NCBI RefSeq assembly: GCF_001571265.1
Contig: NZ_BCTL01000050.1
Coordinates: forward strand, 1-43,680
Reading direction: 5' to 3'
Source of the DNA: Cedecea neteri NBRC 105707 = ATCC 33855
Lineage (GTDB): Bacteria; Pseudomonadota; Gammaproteobacteria; Enterobacterales; Enterobacteriaceae
Length of the DNA stretch: 43,680 nucleotides
The notes beneath the pieces were generated by a model. It did not search any database, was not told the origin of the DNA, and was given only the letters and a program-made list of their open reading frames with translations. Below, piece by piece: positions 7,138 through 15,046 of the stretch; within the stretch, counting starts at the first letter, position 1, and each line of letters opens with the position of its first letter. Made by a program: the position numbers and the translations under genes.

Positions 7138-9012
7138 ATGGATCTTAATAATCATATAATTGATAATTTAAATTATTATTTAAATACAAGCACTCCAGAA
7201 TATGCTTTCATGATTACAGGCGGGTGGGGAGCTGGAAAAACCCATTTTATAGAAAGTTTCATAAAGGAATATAATAAAACCGCCGTTAATAATAAGTCTG
7301 GCAATAGAATAATAAAAATAAGCCTATTCGGATTTAAAACCACATCCAGTATTGACGAAATGATTTTCCAATCATTACACCCCCTATTAGGCCACAGATA
7401 TACCAAGTTAGCTGGTAATATTCTAAAGGGAGCATTAAAGCTCGGTTGTAAGATAGATATAAACGGCGACAGCACACCAGATATAGATATTAATGCAAGT
7501 TTAGATAAAGTAAAATTCAGCGACATATTCTCTACTAATACGGATAGCGGAGAGATCATCATAGCATTGGATGATCTTGAGCGCACTGATATTCCGTTAA
7601 AAGAAATTCTAGGATATGTTAATTACCTTGTCGAAATTTCAAAGGTTAAAGTCATTCTCATAGCTAACGAAAAAATTCTATATGAAAAGGATAAATCACA
7701 CGAGGATAAAACTAAGGATGTTTACTCAAAATTTAAAGAAAAAGTTATCGGTAAAACATTCCAAATCAAACATAATGTTGATACGGTTTTGGATGGCTTC
7801 CTTGATGAATCAGAATGTGAATCATTAAAAAGACACAAAGATGTCATTAAAAATATCTATATACGCTCAGAGGATACAAATCTTAGAAAACTCAAACAAA
7901 GCATTTTAGATTTTGGATATATAACAAACTTCATTAACGAAGAACAGCTTAAAAACGAGGATTACTCACCGCTGTTAATACGAGTTTTCTTCGCCTTATC
8001 ATTAGAAATGAAAAGTGGTGAGTTAAGCGAGAGTGAATTAAGAAACAATGAACCATTCAAAAGTGAAAAATCCAATAGCGATGGTTCTAATAATCTATTT
8101 TATAAATACGATATTAGTTACAGGAACTTGTATGTAGGTGATCTATGGGCTGATATTTTGTTCAAGGGTGATGCAAGTAATTTAAAGTCAGCCACTGATG
8201 AACTTGTGTATTTTAAACAACAAAAAAACAATGAGCACCCCCTCTGGTTCAAATTATGGAATTTTAGCACACTTGATGAAGAACAGTTTATTTCTCTTAC
8301 CAATCAACTACTTTTGGAGTTCGACTCTCTTCAGGAGGAAGAGTATCAAGTTTATTTACATAAATTAGCCTTAATCATTTACTTCTCAAAAAACTCTCTT
8401 ATTAGCAGGACAATAGATGAAATAAAAAATACGGTTTATGAATACATAAAAACCTATAAAGATGGCTGGGGAGTTTTATCCTGTCATCCTCTTGCCAATA
8501 CAGTATTTGGAAACAATACTGGTTATGGCTACTATAATGATTCAGATGAAGATTTTAGGAAATTATTTGATTTATTTATAATTGAACGAAAATCTATTTC
8601 TGATAAATTAAAACACCAAGCCGAAATCAGTAGAGCAAACGAACTCCTTACGTATCTTACCCAAGGAAAAAAAGAAGATCTGATTAATATTTTATATACT
8701 GAAAATCAATTCAAGCCATTTTTCAACAAATTAAATGTTGACGATTTAGTAAAATGCTTATTACAATCAAATAATCTTATAACATCTTATTTTACTTATA
8801 TTATAAAAGAGCGTTATACATCAGGAGATACACTCAATGGTAAGAGAGCATATAACTATCTGAAGATTGAAGAAGAGTTTTGGATTGAGTTGAAAAATAA
8901 AATCTCGAAAGAAACACCTCGAATGCCGCGCCTAAAAAAACATTTCATGGAACTGCTTGATACTACCATTATGGAAATACTAACAATCCTATCTTCAGTG
9001 CCTGATATTTAA
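7138..9012 (+). CDS. KAP-type P-loop NTPase, candidate defence protein
   Basis: A 624-residue ATPase. The Walker A motif GGWGAGKTHF lies at residues 28-37 and the Walker B motif IIIALDDLERTD at about 137-148. The LIANEKIL after Walker B fits the sensor strand of KAP NTPases. KAP proteins include phage-exclusion proteins such as F-plasmid PifA, so an anti-phage role is plausible but inferred. The long C-terminal part has no motif I know. The ATG at 7138 is the more likely start; a TTG nine bases earlier is possible. It follows the relaxase by 59 bp on the same strand but is more AT-rich, and is bounded downstream by a strong hairpin, so it looks like inserted cargo. Confidence 0.75.
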   Translation: MDLNNHIIDNLNYYLNTSTPEYAFMITGGWGAGKTHFIESFIKEYNKTAVNNKSGNRIIKISLFGFKTTSSIDEMIFQSLHPLLGHRYTKLAGNILKGALKLGCKIDINGDSTPDIDINASLDKVKFSDIFSTNTDSGEIIIALDDLERTDIPLKEILGYVNYLVEISKVKVILIANEKILYEKDKSHEDKTKDVYSKFKEKVIGKTFQIKHNVDTVLDGFLDESECESLKRHKDVIKNIYIRSEDTNLRKLKQSILDFGYITNFINEEQLKNEDYSPLLIRVFFALSLEMKSGELSESELRNNEPFKSEKSNSDGSNNLFYKYDISYRNLYVGDLWADILFKGDASNLKSATDELVYFKQQKNNEHPLWFKLWNFSTLDEEQFISLTNQLLLEFDSLQEEEYQVYLHKLALIIYFSKNSLISRTIDEIKNTVYEYIKTYKDGWGVLSCHPLANTVFGNNTGYGYYNDSDEDFRKLFDLFIIERKSISDKLKHQAEISRANELLTYLTQGKKEDLINILYTENQFKPFFNKLNVDDLVKCLLQSNNLITSYFTYIIKERYTSGDTLNGKRAYNYLKIEEEFWIELKNKISKETPRMPRLKKHFMELLDTTIMEILTILSSVPDI

Positions 9013-9018
9013 GATTCT

Positions 9019-9046
9019 GGGGCTGGGCATTTTATTGACCAGCCCC
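9019..9046. terminator. Bidirectional hairpin terminator after the KAP gene
   Basis: Perfect 8-bp arms GGGGCTGG and CCAGCCCC enclose a 12-base AT-rich loop. It lies 7 bases after the KAP stop codon and 8 bases before the stop of the opposing truncated membrane gene, so it could end both. Confidence 0.75.
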
Positions 9047-9053
9047 TTAAAAA

Positions 9054-9256
9054 TTACATTCTTCTCCTGAACACAACATTATCAGAGAATATCGCCTTAC
9101 CAGCTATAAACCCAACAGCCGCAATTATTGGTAAGCTGATAGTAGCCCCCGCCATGCCTGTAGACATTCCAATCAGTATAGACAGTCCGAAGGACAGAAA
9201 GATAGCCACGGCAGCATACCAGCCGGGGTAAGCTCCATATAAAACAGTCGCCATGC
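9054..9256 (-). pseudogene. Membrane-protein gene truncated by the IS element
   Basis: A reading frame of about 66 residues begins MATVLYGAYPGWYAAVAIF, has two hydrophobic stretches (AAVAIFLSFGLSILIG and ATISLPIIAAVGFIAG), and ends VFRRRM with TAA at 9054-9056. The frame runs right into the IS boundary at 9257, so its upstream part and promoter are probably lost. Small two-span membrane proteins of mobile elements look like this, but I cannot name the family. Confidence 0.5.
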
Positions 9257-9335
9257 TGTAAGTATCCCTGCAAACCGGACCATTCACATTTAGAGATCTT
9301 CCGGCATACTGATTATGTCCCCGGAGGAGATCGCC

Positions 9336-9602
9336 ATGCGCAAAGCACGATTCACCGAACACCAGATCATCGCCGTTCTGAAGTCCGTCGAAGCCGGACG
9401 CACCGTTAAGGATGTCTGCCGCGAGGCTGGGATCTCTGAAGCCTCTTACTACAACTGGAAAGCGAAGTTCGGCGGCATGGAAGCCTCTGATATCAAAAAG
9501 ATGAAGGATCTTGAGGATGAAAACCGTCGACTGAAACAGATGTTTGCGGACCTGAGTCTCGAGTACCGCGCCCTGAAAGACGTTATTGAAAAAAAGCTTT
9601 AA
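9336..9602 (+). CDS. IS407-like transposase OrfA
   Basis: An 88-residue DNA-binding subunit that recognises the IS ends. It has a helix-turn-helix in MRKARFTEHQIIAVL to GISEASYYNWKAKFGG and a leucine-zipper-like segment (MKDLEDENRRLKQMF). The ATG at 9336 follows GGAGGAG. A run A-AAA-AAG near 9589-9596 is a standard -1 slippage site, which would fuse OrfA to OrfB to make the active transposase. Confidence 0.88.
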   Translation: MRKARFTEHQIIAVLKSVEAGRTVKDVCREAGISEASYYNWKAKFGGMEASDIKKMKDLEDENRRLKQMFADLSLEYRALKDVIEKKL

Positions 9603-9652
9603 AACCAGCGATAAAGCGTGAGCTGGTCAGCTATCTGACCGCGCAGTTTGCC

Positions 9653-10447
9653 ATGAGCTTACGTCAGGCATGCAGGACATTATCGCTGAGCAGGACGGTA
9701 TTTCGTTATCAGCCGGATGCGCGACGTTATGAGCCGGTGATTATGGCGCTGACCGTGGCGGCTGAACGCTATCCGCGATACGGATTTAAAAAGCTTTTTC
9801 AGGTGCTGCGAAGACAGGGCAATACATGGAACCATAAAAGGGTTCACCGTATTTACTGCCTTCTGAAACTGAATTTTCGCCGTAAGGGAAAACAGCGCCT
9901 GCCAGTGCGTAATCCGGCTCCGCTGGCGACGCCAGAGGCGATGAACCAGAGCTGGTCCATCGATTTTATGCACGATGCGCTGGTGTGTGGCAGACGCTTC
10001 CGGACCTTCAACGTGGTGGATGATTTTAACCGCGAAGCACTGGCGATCGAAATTGACCTGAATATCCCGGCGCAGCGGGTCGTGAGAGTGCTGGACAGGA
10101 TCGTGGCAAACCGCGGATATCCGCTGAAAATGCGGATGGATAACGGTCCGGAGCTAATCTCGCTGACGCTGGCACAATGGGCAGAAGAACATGGCGTGAT
10201 GCTGGAGTTTATCAGGCCCGGCAAGCCCACACAGAATGCCTTTATCGAACGGTTCAACCGTACTTACAGGACAGAAATACTGGATTTTTATCTGTTCAGA
10301 ACGCTGAATGAAGCACGGGAAATTACAGAGCGCTGGCTGGCTGAATATAACAGCGAGCGCCCTCATGAATCCCTGAATAACCTGACGCCGGAAGAATACC
10401 GGCTGATAACTGAAAATCCGGAAATCTCAAAAAGTGCGTGGAACTAA
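9653..10447 (+). CDS. IS407-like transposase OrfB, DDE integrase core
   Basis: The catalytic half of the transposase. The DDE triad is visible as D in WSIDFMHDAL, D in MRMDNGPEL and E in QNAFIERFNR, followed by the usual ERWLAEYNSERPHESLNNLTPEEY end of IS3-family enzymes. The frame is open upstream of the ATG at 9653 back to the slippage site near 9590 (KPAIKRELVSYL), so most product is probably an OrfAB fusion. It appears intact. Confidence 0.88.
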   Translation: MSLRQACRTLSLSRTVFRYQPDARRYEPVIMALTVAAERYPRYGFKKLFQVLRRQGNTWNHKRVHRIYCLLKLNFRRKGKQRLPVRNPAPLATPEAMNQSWSIDFMHDALVCGRRFRTFNVVDDFNREALAIEIDLNIPAQRVVRVLDRIVANRGYPLKMRMDNGPELISLTLAQWAEEHGVMLEFIRPGKPTQNAFIERFNRTYRTEILDFYLFRTLNEAREITERWLAEYNSERPHESLNNLTPEEYRLITENPEISKSAWN

Positions 10448-10463
10448 AACGGGTGTACTTACA

Positions 10464-10751
10464 CCTGTATCAGTGGATGCTGAACACGATAAGCGTATTG
10501 CTGAAAACTATGTGTTTGATGAAGTTCAGGGCATCTATGTGTCACGCGCTGAGCATGAAAGACGTGCAAGATTTAACAGTGACACTTATAGTCCAACACC
10601 TGATGAGATCAGGCGCTTTCCAAGTCGCCCTAAAGAAGAACAGCACAAAGCAGATATCGATCTGGACTATACCCCTGCACCTCCGCCAGTATCAGGAAGA
10701 AGCAGGAATCATCCATCGTTAAAGCCGTCAAGATTTAATAAAAATAGGTAA
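10464..10751 (+). pseudogene. Orphan copy of the relaxase C-terminal tail
   Basis: Immediately after the IS right end, 95 codons read PVSVDAEHDKRIAENYVFDE and continue to a TAA at 10749-10751. Relaxase residues near 405-450 are very similar (EEHDKRVAENYVFDE, DEIRRFPSR). This is the 3' end of a second relaxase gene that has lost its catalytic domain. The DNA differs at many positions, so it is an old duplication or comes from a related element and not a fresh copy. A start codon supplied by the IS could allow expression, but none is evident. Confidence 0.75.
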
Positions 10752-11635
10752 ATCATCTCAGTATATCTATTCGCTATTTAATAGGTCAATTTGACATATG
10801 AAAAATAAGTCACTGACATTTAAAAAGTTAGTTATTTCTCTTACTCTTTGTTTGTTATTCACATATTAAATCTAAACTAAAGCCAAATTAAAATGATATC
10901 ACTCTTATTTTCAAACCTAAAGATAGCTTGTGTTTTTTCTAACGCTCACAGATGTCAAAAACTTTAAAGAAATTGAAAGAATGATGCGAGATCCTACTTT
11001 TCTCGGAAAATCTACTACATGGTATTACTGCTTACAGGATATTCCTTTAACTTCTTTAATAAAGATAGAATAGCTATCCATTGATGGGAATTATCAAACT
11101 GTATCTATAGATTCGATTGATTCTTGTTTTAATGTAAACCATCTGCCTCTGTCATGATTTTACTTTGTTCAGGGGATATTATATCCTCTCTTATCAAAAA
11201 ACGTTTTTTCTTCATTAATAACTCCGATAAAGTTATTACTGTTTAATATAACACTCATTTAATTAAATCAATTATAATCATTACACTTCACATAAAAATA
11301 ATGTGATTCTATCTTTAGTCAACCATGTCAATGAAACATCCCCATATTAAAATATTATATCATTCAGGTTGTGATTTTTATCCCTCACTTGACGACGATG
11401 TTATCGAACGGTGGATTTATAGAAATCGGATAACCTCTTTATCATAACAGCTAAAACCTATCATATATATAAAAAAAACCTATGTATTTTACATTTCATA
11501 TTCTTACATTATATTTAACCCATTAATAAACGAAAAAAAATCATGCAAAATTTAAATCTCAGGCGATTTTATTGATAATGCATCGAGAAAAACCCCATTG
11601 TTTTTCGACAAAAACATTCATAATAATTTTATTGA
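10752..11635. other. AT-rich region without a clear gene; decayed small frames
   Basis: No normal gene is visible. Three short plus-strand frames may be remnants. At 10798-10869 is MKNKSLTFKKLVISLTLCLL, a signal-peptide-like start that stops after 23 codons. At 10930-11157 is FKEIERMMRDPTFLGKSTT and onward, interrupted by a TAG at 11071. At 11325-11447 is a 40-codon frame containing GCDFYPSLDDDVIERW. A small palindrome, GGATAT-T-ATATCC, lies at 11174-11186. All are low confidence. Confidence 0.3.
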
Positions 11636-12718
11636 TTATAATTTCCACCAATCTATCTCTTCACGATCATTTAATATTGAAATAGCTTTTCTCAAAAAAT
11701 CTTCTTTTTGAGAATGTAAATCTAACGTCACTATCAATTCCTTTTTCATAGCAATTTTCCCGTCACATTCATCATTAAATATATAGTTATTTAAAAAATC
11801 ATTAAGGAAATCACAATAATTTTCATAGTATGCTACGATACCTTTTTTTTCTTTTATAATTGGATCTGTTTGATGCATAATTGCATTTCTATCTATTATA
11901 AAATCCTCCATTAAATTTATTCCATTAATTACAAAATCGTTATTCGCATTATCAAATGAAAAATATTTATCAATATATTTTTTTGTTATATTTAAAATTG
12001 CATGGTTTTTAACTGATTCAGCGAACCTTTCAATTTTACCGTAAAATTTTAAAGTATTTCCTTCATTATTTAATACATCAACAATGTAAAGATGACTATA
12101 AGATAAAACACCCACCATGAACGCTCGTGTACATGAATCAAGAAATGTTGCAATACTGCGATTATATGAATCTATTGTGATTTTCAACAAACAACTCTCT
12201 TCACCTTTTTCTCTTTCTATTATTTTAATCCCTTCATACATGCAGGTTATATTTTCACTAAGATAGCTATGTGCATCATTTAACATCCCGAAGACTACAT
12301 CAGAAAGATTGGGGTCTTCCACAATAATTTGGCTGTATACAAAATCGAATCTCAACTCCAATTTTTTCACCAAATCTTTCAATAATTTTTTATTTCCAAT
12401 AACGTTGAAATTTAAAAAATCAACATCACTCATTGAGGAAAATATAGTGGAAATTTCTTGATTAGAATATGAAAAACCCATAGTTTCAATAAACGAATCA
12501 TCTTCTATAGGATTAATATCCTTATATTTGTAATAATCTTTATCAATGAAGAAACTATGTATCTCATTCATAAAAATAATTTCATTTAAATTCTTTTTAC
12601 ACTTTGATAGATTATTAAAAAAATATATTTCAATTGCCCTTAATGAGATCATGTCAATTACATTATTGAATGTATTATCTATATCGACACTTTTCATAAA
12701 ATCGTTTATATTTAGCAT
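11636..12718 (-). CDS. Unknown protein with a HEPN-like RNxxxH motif
   Basis: A 360-residue, mostly helical, very AT-rich protein that I do not recognise as a named family. Near residue 278 it has FIIDRNAIMHQTDP, which matches the R-x4-H signature with Asn after Arg found in the RNase active site of HEPN domains. HEPN proteins are common toxins and effectors in defence islands, so RNA cleavage is a reasonable inference. The start is supported by AAGAGGTG four bases before the ATG. It lies 61 bp downstream of the nuclease-like gene on the same strand and is probably co-transcribed with it. It ends WWKL followed by TAA. Confidence 0.6.
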   Translation of the reverse strand: MLNINDFMKSVDIDNTFNNVIDMISLRAIEIYFFNNLSKCKKNLNEIIFMNEIHSFFIDKDYYKYKDINPIEDDSFIETMGFSYSNQEISTIFSSMSDVDFLNFNVIGNKKLLKDLVKKLELRFDFVYSQIIVEDPNLSDVVFGMLNDAHSYLSENITCMYEGIKIIEREKGEESCLLKITIDSYNRSIATFLDSCTRAFMVGVLSYSHLYIVDVLNNEGNTLKFYGKIERFAESVKNHAILNITKKYIDKYFSFDNANNDFVINGINLMEDFIIDRNAIMHQTDPIIKEKKGIVAYYENYCDFLNDFLNNYIFNDECDGKIAMKKELIVTLDLHSQKEDFLRKAISILNDREEIDWWKL

Positions 12719-12779
12719 AACACCTCTTCATAAAAACATTAATTGACAAAATTAAAACCTGATTAGTCGAATGTGTACT

Positions 12780-13409
12780 CTAGTGCGCTATTTGCTCTAA
12801 TACTAATACAACGCTTGGATAATAATATCCTAACTCATTTTTAAACATAAACTGCTGATCAATAAGATATGCATATGAAAAACACTCTCTTCTATCATTC
12901 GGAATAGCACCATCAATCAACTGTTCAATATACTCTTCAGCGATTATTTCTTGTGAACTTACCTTAGTATAAAACACAACAAAAGTTGCTGAAAAATGGC
13001 GATCGGCCTGCCCTACCAAACGATTAGCATCACTACGTGCTTCATCCATTTTAAAATTAGTAATAACATTACCTTCGTTTATATTATCAAGATTGTACCA
13101 CGCATGTTTAGCTTCGATAGCAACATCATCATTTTTATTTGTAATGTAAAGATCAACACGACCTTTACTGGTATCAGTATCGTCCTGAAGACAGCCCTTC
13201 ATTCTTTTATTTGAAGGGTATTCTTCAATTGCAGCCCAGCCTAATGACCATGCAGCACCGGCAAGAACACTGACATTAGTCCGTTCGTTATACCACCAAC
13301 AACAATCTTTCTTTCCTAAGAGATCGACATAACGCTGATTTGCCTGAATCCATCCATTCAATAGTTGCTCAATGAAACTATCGTTTACGCATGTTTTTTT
13401 TATAATCAT
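12780..13409 (-). CDS. PD-(D/E)XK nuclease-like protein
   Basis: A 209-residue protein. GRVDLYITNKNDDVAIEAKHAW has the D-(x)n-ExK pattern of the PD-(D/E)XK nuclease fold (Asp of RVD, Glu and Lys of EAK), with hydrophobic strands around it. The ATG at 13407-13409 is the better start because GGAG is well placed before it; an upstream ATG four codons earlier overlaps that ribosome site. It is the first gene of a two-gene operon with the HEPN-like gene. A dyad (13439-13451) lies just upstream. The stop is TAG. The function as a nuclease, and in defence, is inferred from one motif and from the neighbour. Confidence 0.6.
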   Translation of the reverse strand: MIIKKTCVNDSFIEQLLNGWIQANQRYVDLLGKKDCCWWYNERTNVSVLAGAAWSLGWAAIEEYPSNKRMKGCLQDDTDTSKGRVDLYITNKNDDVAIEAKHAWYNLDNINEGNVITNFKMDEARSDANRLVGQADRHFSATFVVFYTKVSSQEIIAEEYIEQLIDGAIPNDRRECFSYAYLIDQQFMFKNELGYYYPSVVLVLEQIAH

Positions 13410-13438
13410 ATAACACTCCATATCACCATAATGTGCAT

Positions 13439-13521
13439 CACACGTAGTGTGTTCATAATATTTATCATGATTGATTTATTTGCTAAATAGCTTTGCTATA
13501 ATAGTGCTACACTCGCAGTGT
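13439..13521. promoter_or_regulatory. Divergent promoter region with two related dyads
   Basis: CACAC-GTA-GTGTG (13439-13451) and ACACT-CGC-AGTGT (13509-13521) have similar ACAC/GTGT half-sites with centres 70 bp apart. A TATAAT (13497-13502) faces right, just before the second dyad. The pair sits between the nuclease/HEPN operon and the GNAT operon and could be two operators for one repressor. Confidence 0.45.
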
Positions 13522-13525
13522 GGTA

Positions 13526-13598
13526 ACGCCTGTCAGCTCTAGCTTCACTCGATGAGAAGTGAAGCATCAATGCGCTAAGTTATTTAGAAAATAGGCGT
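13526..13598 (+). ncRNA. Possible structured leader RNA
   Basis: Outer pairing ACGCCT (13526-13531) with AGGCGT (13593-13598) closes a region containing an 8-bp hairpin (GCTTCACT 13542-13549 with AGTGAAGC 13558-13565) and a weak CTAA/TTAG hairpin. The region begins about 24 bases after a TATAAT and ends about 100 bases before the GNAT start. The layout is cloverleaf-like, but it lacks tRNA signature sequences. It could be an attenuating leader or a small RNA. Confidence 0.35.
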
Positions 13599-13695
13599 CT
13601 GCATCAAAAAATAAGATAGATAGTTAACAAAAATATTCGTCATGTCAAGCTTAATGTTATCATATCATTATGTAATCATAAAAGAGCACCAACCC

Positions 13696-14265
13696 ATGCA
13701 AGAACCCACCCCCACAAGCACTAAAAGACCAACACTTGAAATCCTGCATATCTACGAACGAGATAATCCAGATAAGTATTTGAAATCCTTTCTCATAGAG
13801 ACTATTTATAAAAATAAAGATATTGGTAATGAGCATAATGACCTAATAACACTTTATTTTCGATGCGTTGGAGAAAAACAAGACCCTGAACTCTCTTTCC
13901 GAGCAATCCATACTATTTTAAAGAATGATAATAATGTTATTGTTTTGGAAACTATTTCGCTTACATGCGGATCACTTGGTATTTGGCATAATGATTATAA
14001 AGGAAATAGGTTGGGAAGGTGGTTGTTCAACGAAATTGTAACTTGGGCAAAACAGTGGCCTAATGCAGATGTTAACTCAATTAAACTTGGTCCAACAGAT
14101 GCCACAGAAGATAATCTAAAACGCCGAAATAAAATGTATAGAGGCGCTGGTTTAAAGTTTGACTATGATGATGACGGAAGACGTACTGGTCGATCTCGTG
14201 AAATGAAAGCATCAAAATTGATTATTTTATCTTCATGGAAAAAGAGAATGGTGGAAATATCGTGA
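13696..14265 (+). CDS. GNAT-family N-acetyltransferase-like protein
   Basis: About 189 residues from the ATG at 13696 (MQEPTPTSTK). An earlier ATG at 13642 would add 18 residues but has no ribosome site. GNRLGRWLFNEIVTWAK resembles the acetyl-CoA-binding motif A of GNAT enzymes. NLKRRNKMYRGAGLKFDY resembles the following motif-B end, where the Asn and Tyr are usually conserved. The substrate is unknown. The stop overlaps the start of the next gene (GTGA), so the two are translationally coupled. It lies in the defence-like block of the island, and its role there is not clear. Confidence 0.65.
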   Translation: MQEPTPTSTKRPTLEILHIYERDNPDKYLKSFLIETIYKNKDIGNEHNDLITLYFRCVGEKQDPELSFRAIHTILKNDNNVIVLETISLTCGSLGIWHNDYKGNRLGRWLFNEIVTWAKQWPNADVNSIKLGPTDATEDNLKRRNKMYRGAGLKFDYDDDGRRTGRSREMKASKLIILSSWKKRMVEIS

Positions 14266-14465
14266 TTCAAAATATTGATGATTATACAAATAATCTGATT
14301 AAAGAAAATGAATCACTAAAACGAGAGATGGAAAACAAAAAATTAAGAATCAATTCGTTAAATCAAAAACTTTCTATAATGGAGAGTAAAACAATAAAAG
14401 GTATATTACATCGGACATCAAGAGGCATTGTTAAATTCCTAAACCTTATTTTTAAAGATAGATGA
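14262..14465 (+). CDS. Small coiled-coil protein coupled to the GNAT gene
   Basis: A 67-residue protein starting at the GTG of the GTGA overlap with the preceding stop codon; GGTGG lies upstream. The segment NLIKENESLKREMENKKLRI and the following NSLNQKLSIMES form a coiled coil. The C-terminus is basic and partly hydrophobic (HRTSRGIVKFLNLIFKDR), as in a peripheral membrane or nucleic-acid-binding tail. I do not recognise the family. Confidence 0.55.
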   Translation: MIQNIDDYTNNLIKENESLKREMENKKLRINSLNQKLSIMESKTIKGILHRTSRGIVKFLNLIFKDR

Positions 14466-14528
14466 TAAAGTTGATTTTATATCTTTTATATTATATAGAA
14501 CGTATGTATCTATAAAAAGGATCCGTAT

Positions 14529-14957
14529 ATGTATTATAAGATAATAAAGCCAGAAAAAGACAAGCTAAAAGAAAAATATCAACCCTTTGATGTTTTAAAC
14601 CTACTTAAAAGATATGATACTGATAAACAGAAGAGAGATTATTATACTATTCTCGATGAACTGCTTACACCTGTGCCATTATCAAAGCAGATTGAGTTTA
14701 TTAACGAATGGAAAGATGATATACCACGATTGTCTAATGATTATCCTGAACCAGATGGGTTATGGTGGAGTAGAACGGTAAGACGTGGTGAGGTTATGAT
14801 TGAAGAAGCCATCAATTTACATTTTTGGTATTCTTTTGTTAGTGAAGAAATTTTATCCTTGGTTAAAGATTATCTCCCACAAGATAAAATAGATAAATTG
14901 AAAAATAACAGAAATATTACTCATATAAACTTATGGGAATCATTAAATAATCATTAA
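14529..14957 (+). CDS. Hypothetical protein
   Basis: A 142-residue, charged, probably helical protein with no family I recognise. It has a Trp-rich centre (PEPDGLWWSRTVRRGEVMIEEA) and no membrane segment. AAAAGG stands before the ATG. It lies 63 bp after the coiled-coil gene on the same strand and is followed by a terminator, so it is likely the last gene of the GNAT transcript. Confidence 0.6.
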   Translation: MYYKIIKPEKDKLKEKYQPFDVLNLLKRYDTDKQKRDYYTILDELLTPVPLSKQIEFINEWKDDIPRLSNDYPEPDGLWWSRTVRRGEVMIEEAINLHFWYSFVSEEILSLVKDYLPQDKIDKLKNNRNITHINLWESLNNH

Positions 14958-14986
14958 CCAAAAAACATAAAAAGCTTAAAAAATAA

Positions 14987-15009
14987 AAAGCCGAAATCAA
15001 TCCGGCTTT
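14987..15009. terminator. Bidirectional terminator
   Basis: Arms AAAGCCG and CGGCTTT enclose a short loop, with A-runs to the left and T-rich sequence to the right. It lies between two convergent genes and can end both. Confidence 0.7.
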
Positions 15010-15046
15010 ATATGTTCAGGAAAATATACTCATATGATTAACTATC

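Larger units (their letters stand above)
9257..10463 (+). mobile_element. IS3-family insertion sequence, IS407-like group
   Basis: About 1207 bp long. The left end begins TGTAAGTATCCC, and the right end, read inward on the other strand, begins TGTAAGTACACCC, giving imperfect terminal inverted repeats. It encodes overlapping orfA and orfB with a probable -1 frameshift. The four bases outside each end (ATGC on the left, CCTG on the right) do not match, so there is no target-site duplication. The flanks belong to two different broken genes. Confidence 0.85.

Noticed and set aside
9054..9362. A 102-residue membrane protein starting inside the IS
   Set aside because: Its first third is the complement of the IS left end; only the part after 9257 belongs to the truncated gene.
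12780..12782. Readthrough of the TAG at the end of the nuclease-like gene
   Set aside because: The frame stays open for about 35 codons but runs into the start region of the next gene and does not look like a natural C-terminus.
13526..13598. A tRNA gene
   Set aside because: The fold is cloverleaf-like but there is no GG in the D-loop, no TTCRA in the T-loop and no CCA end.
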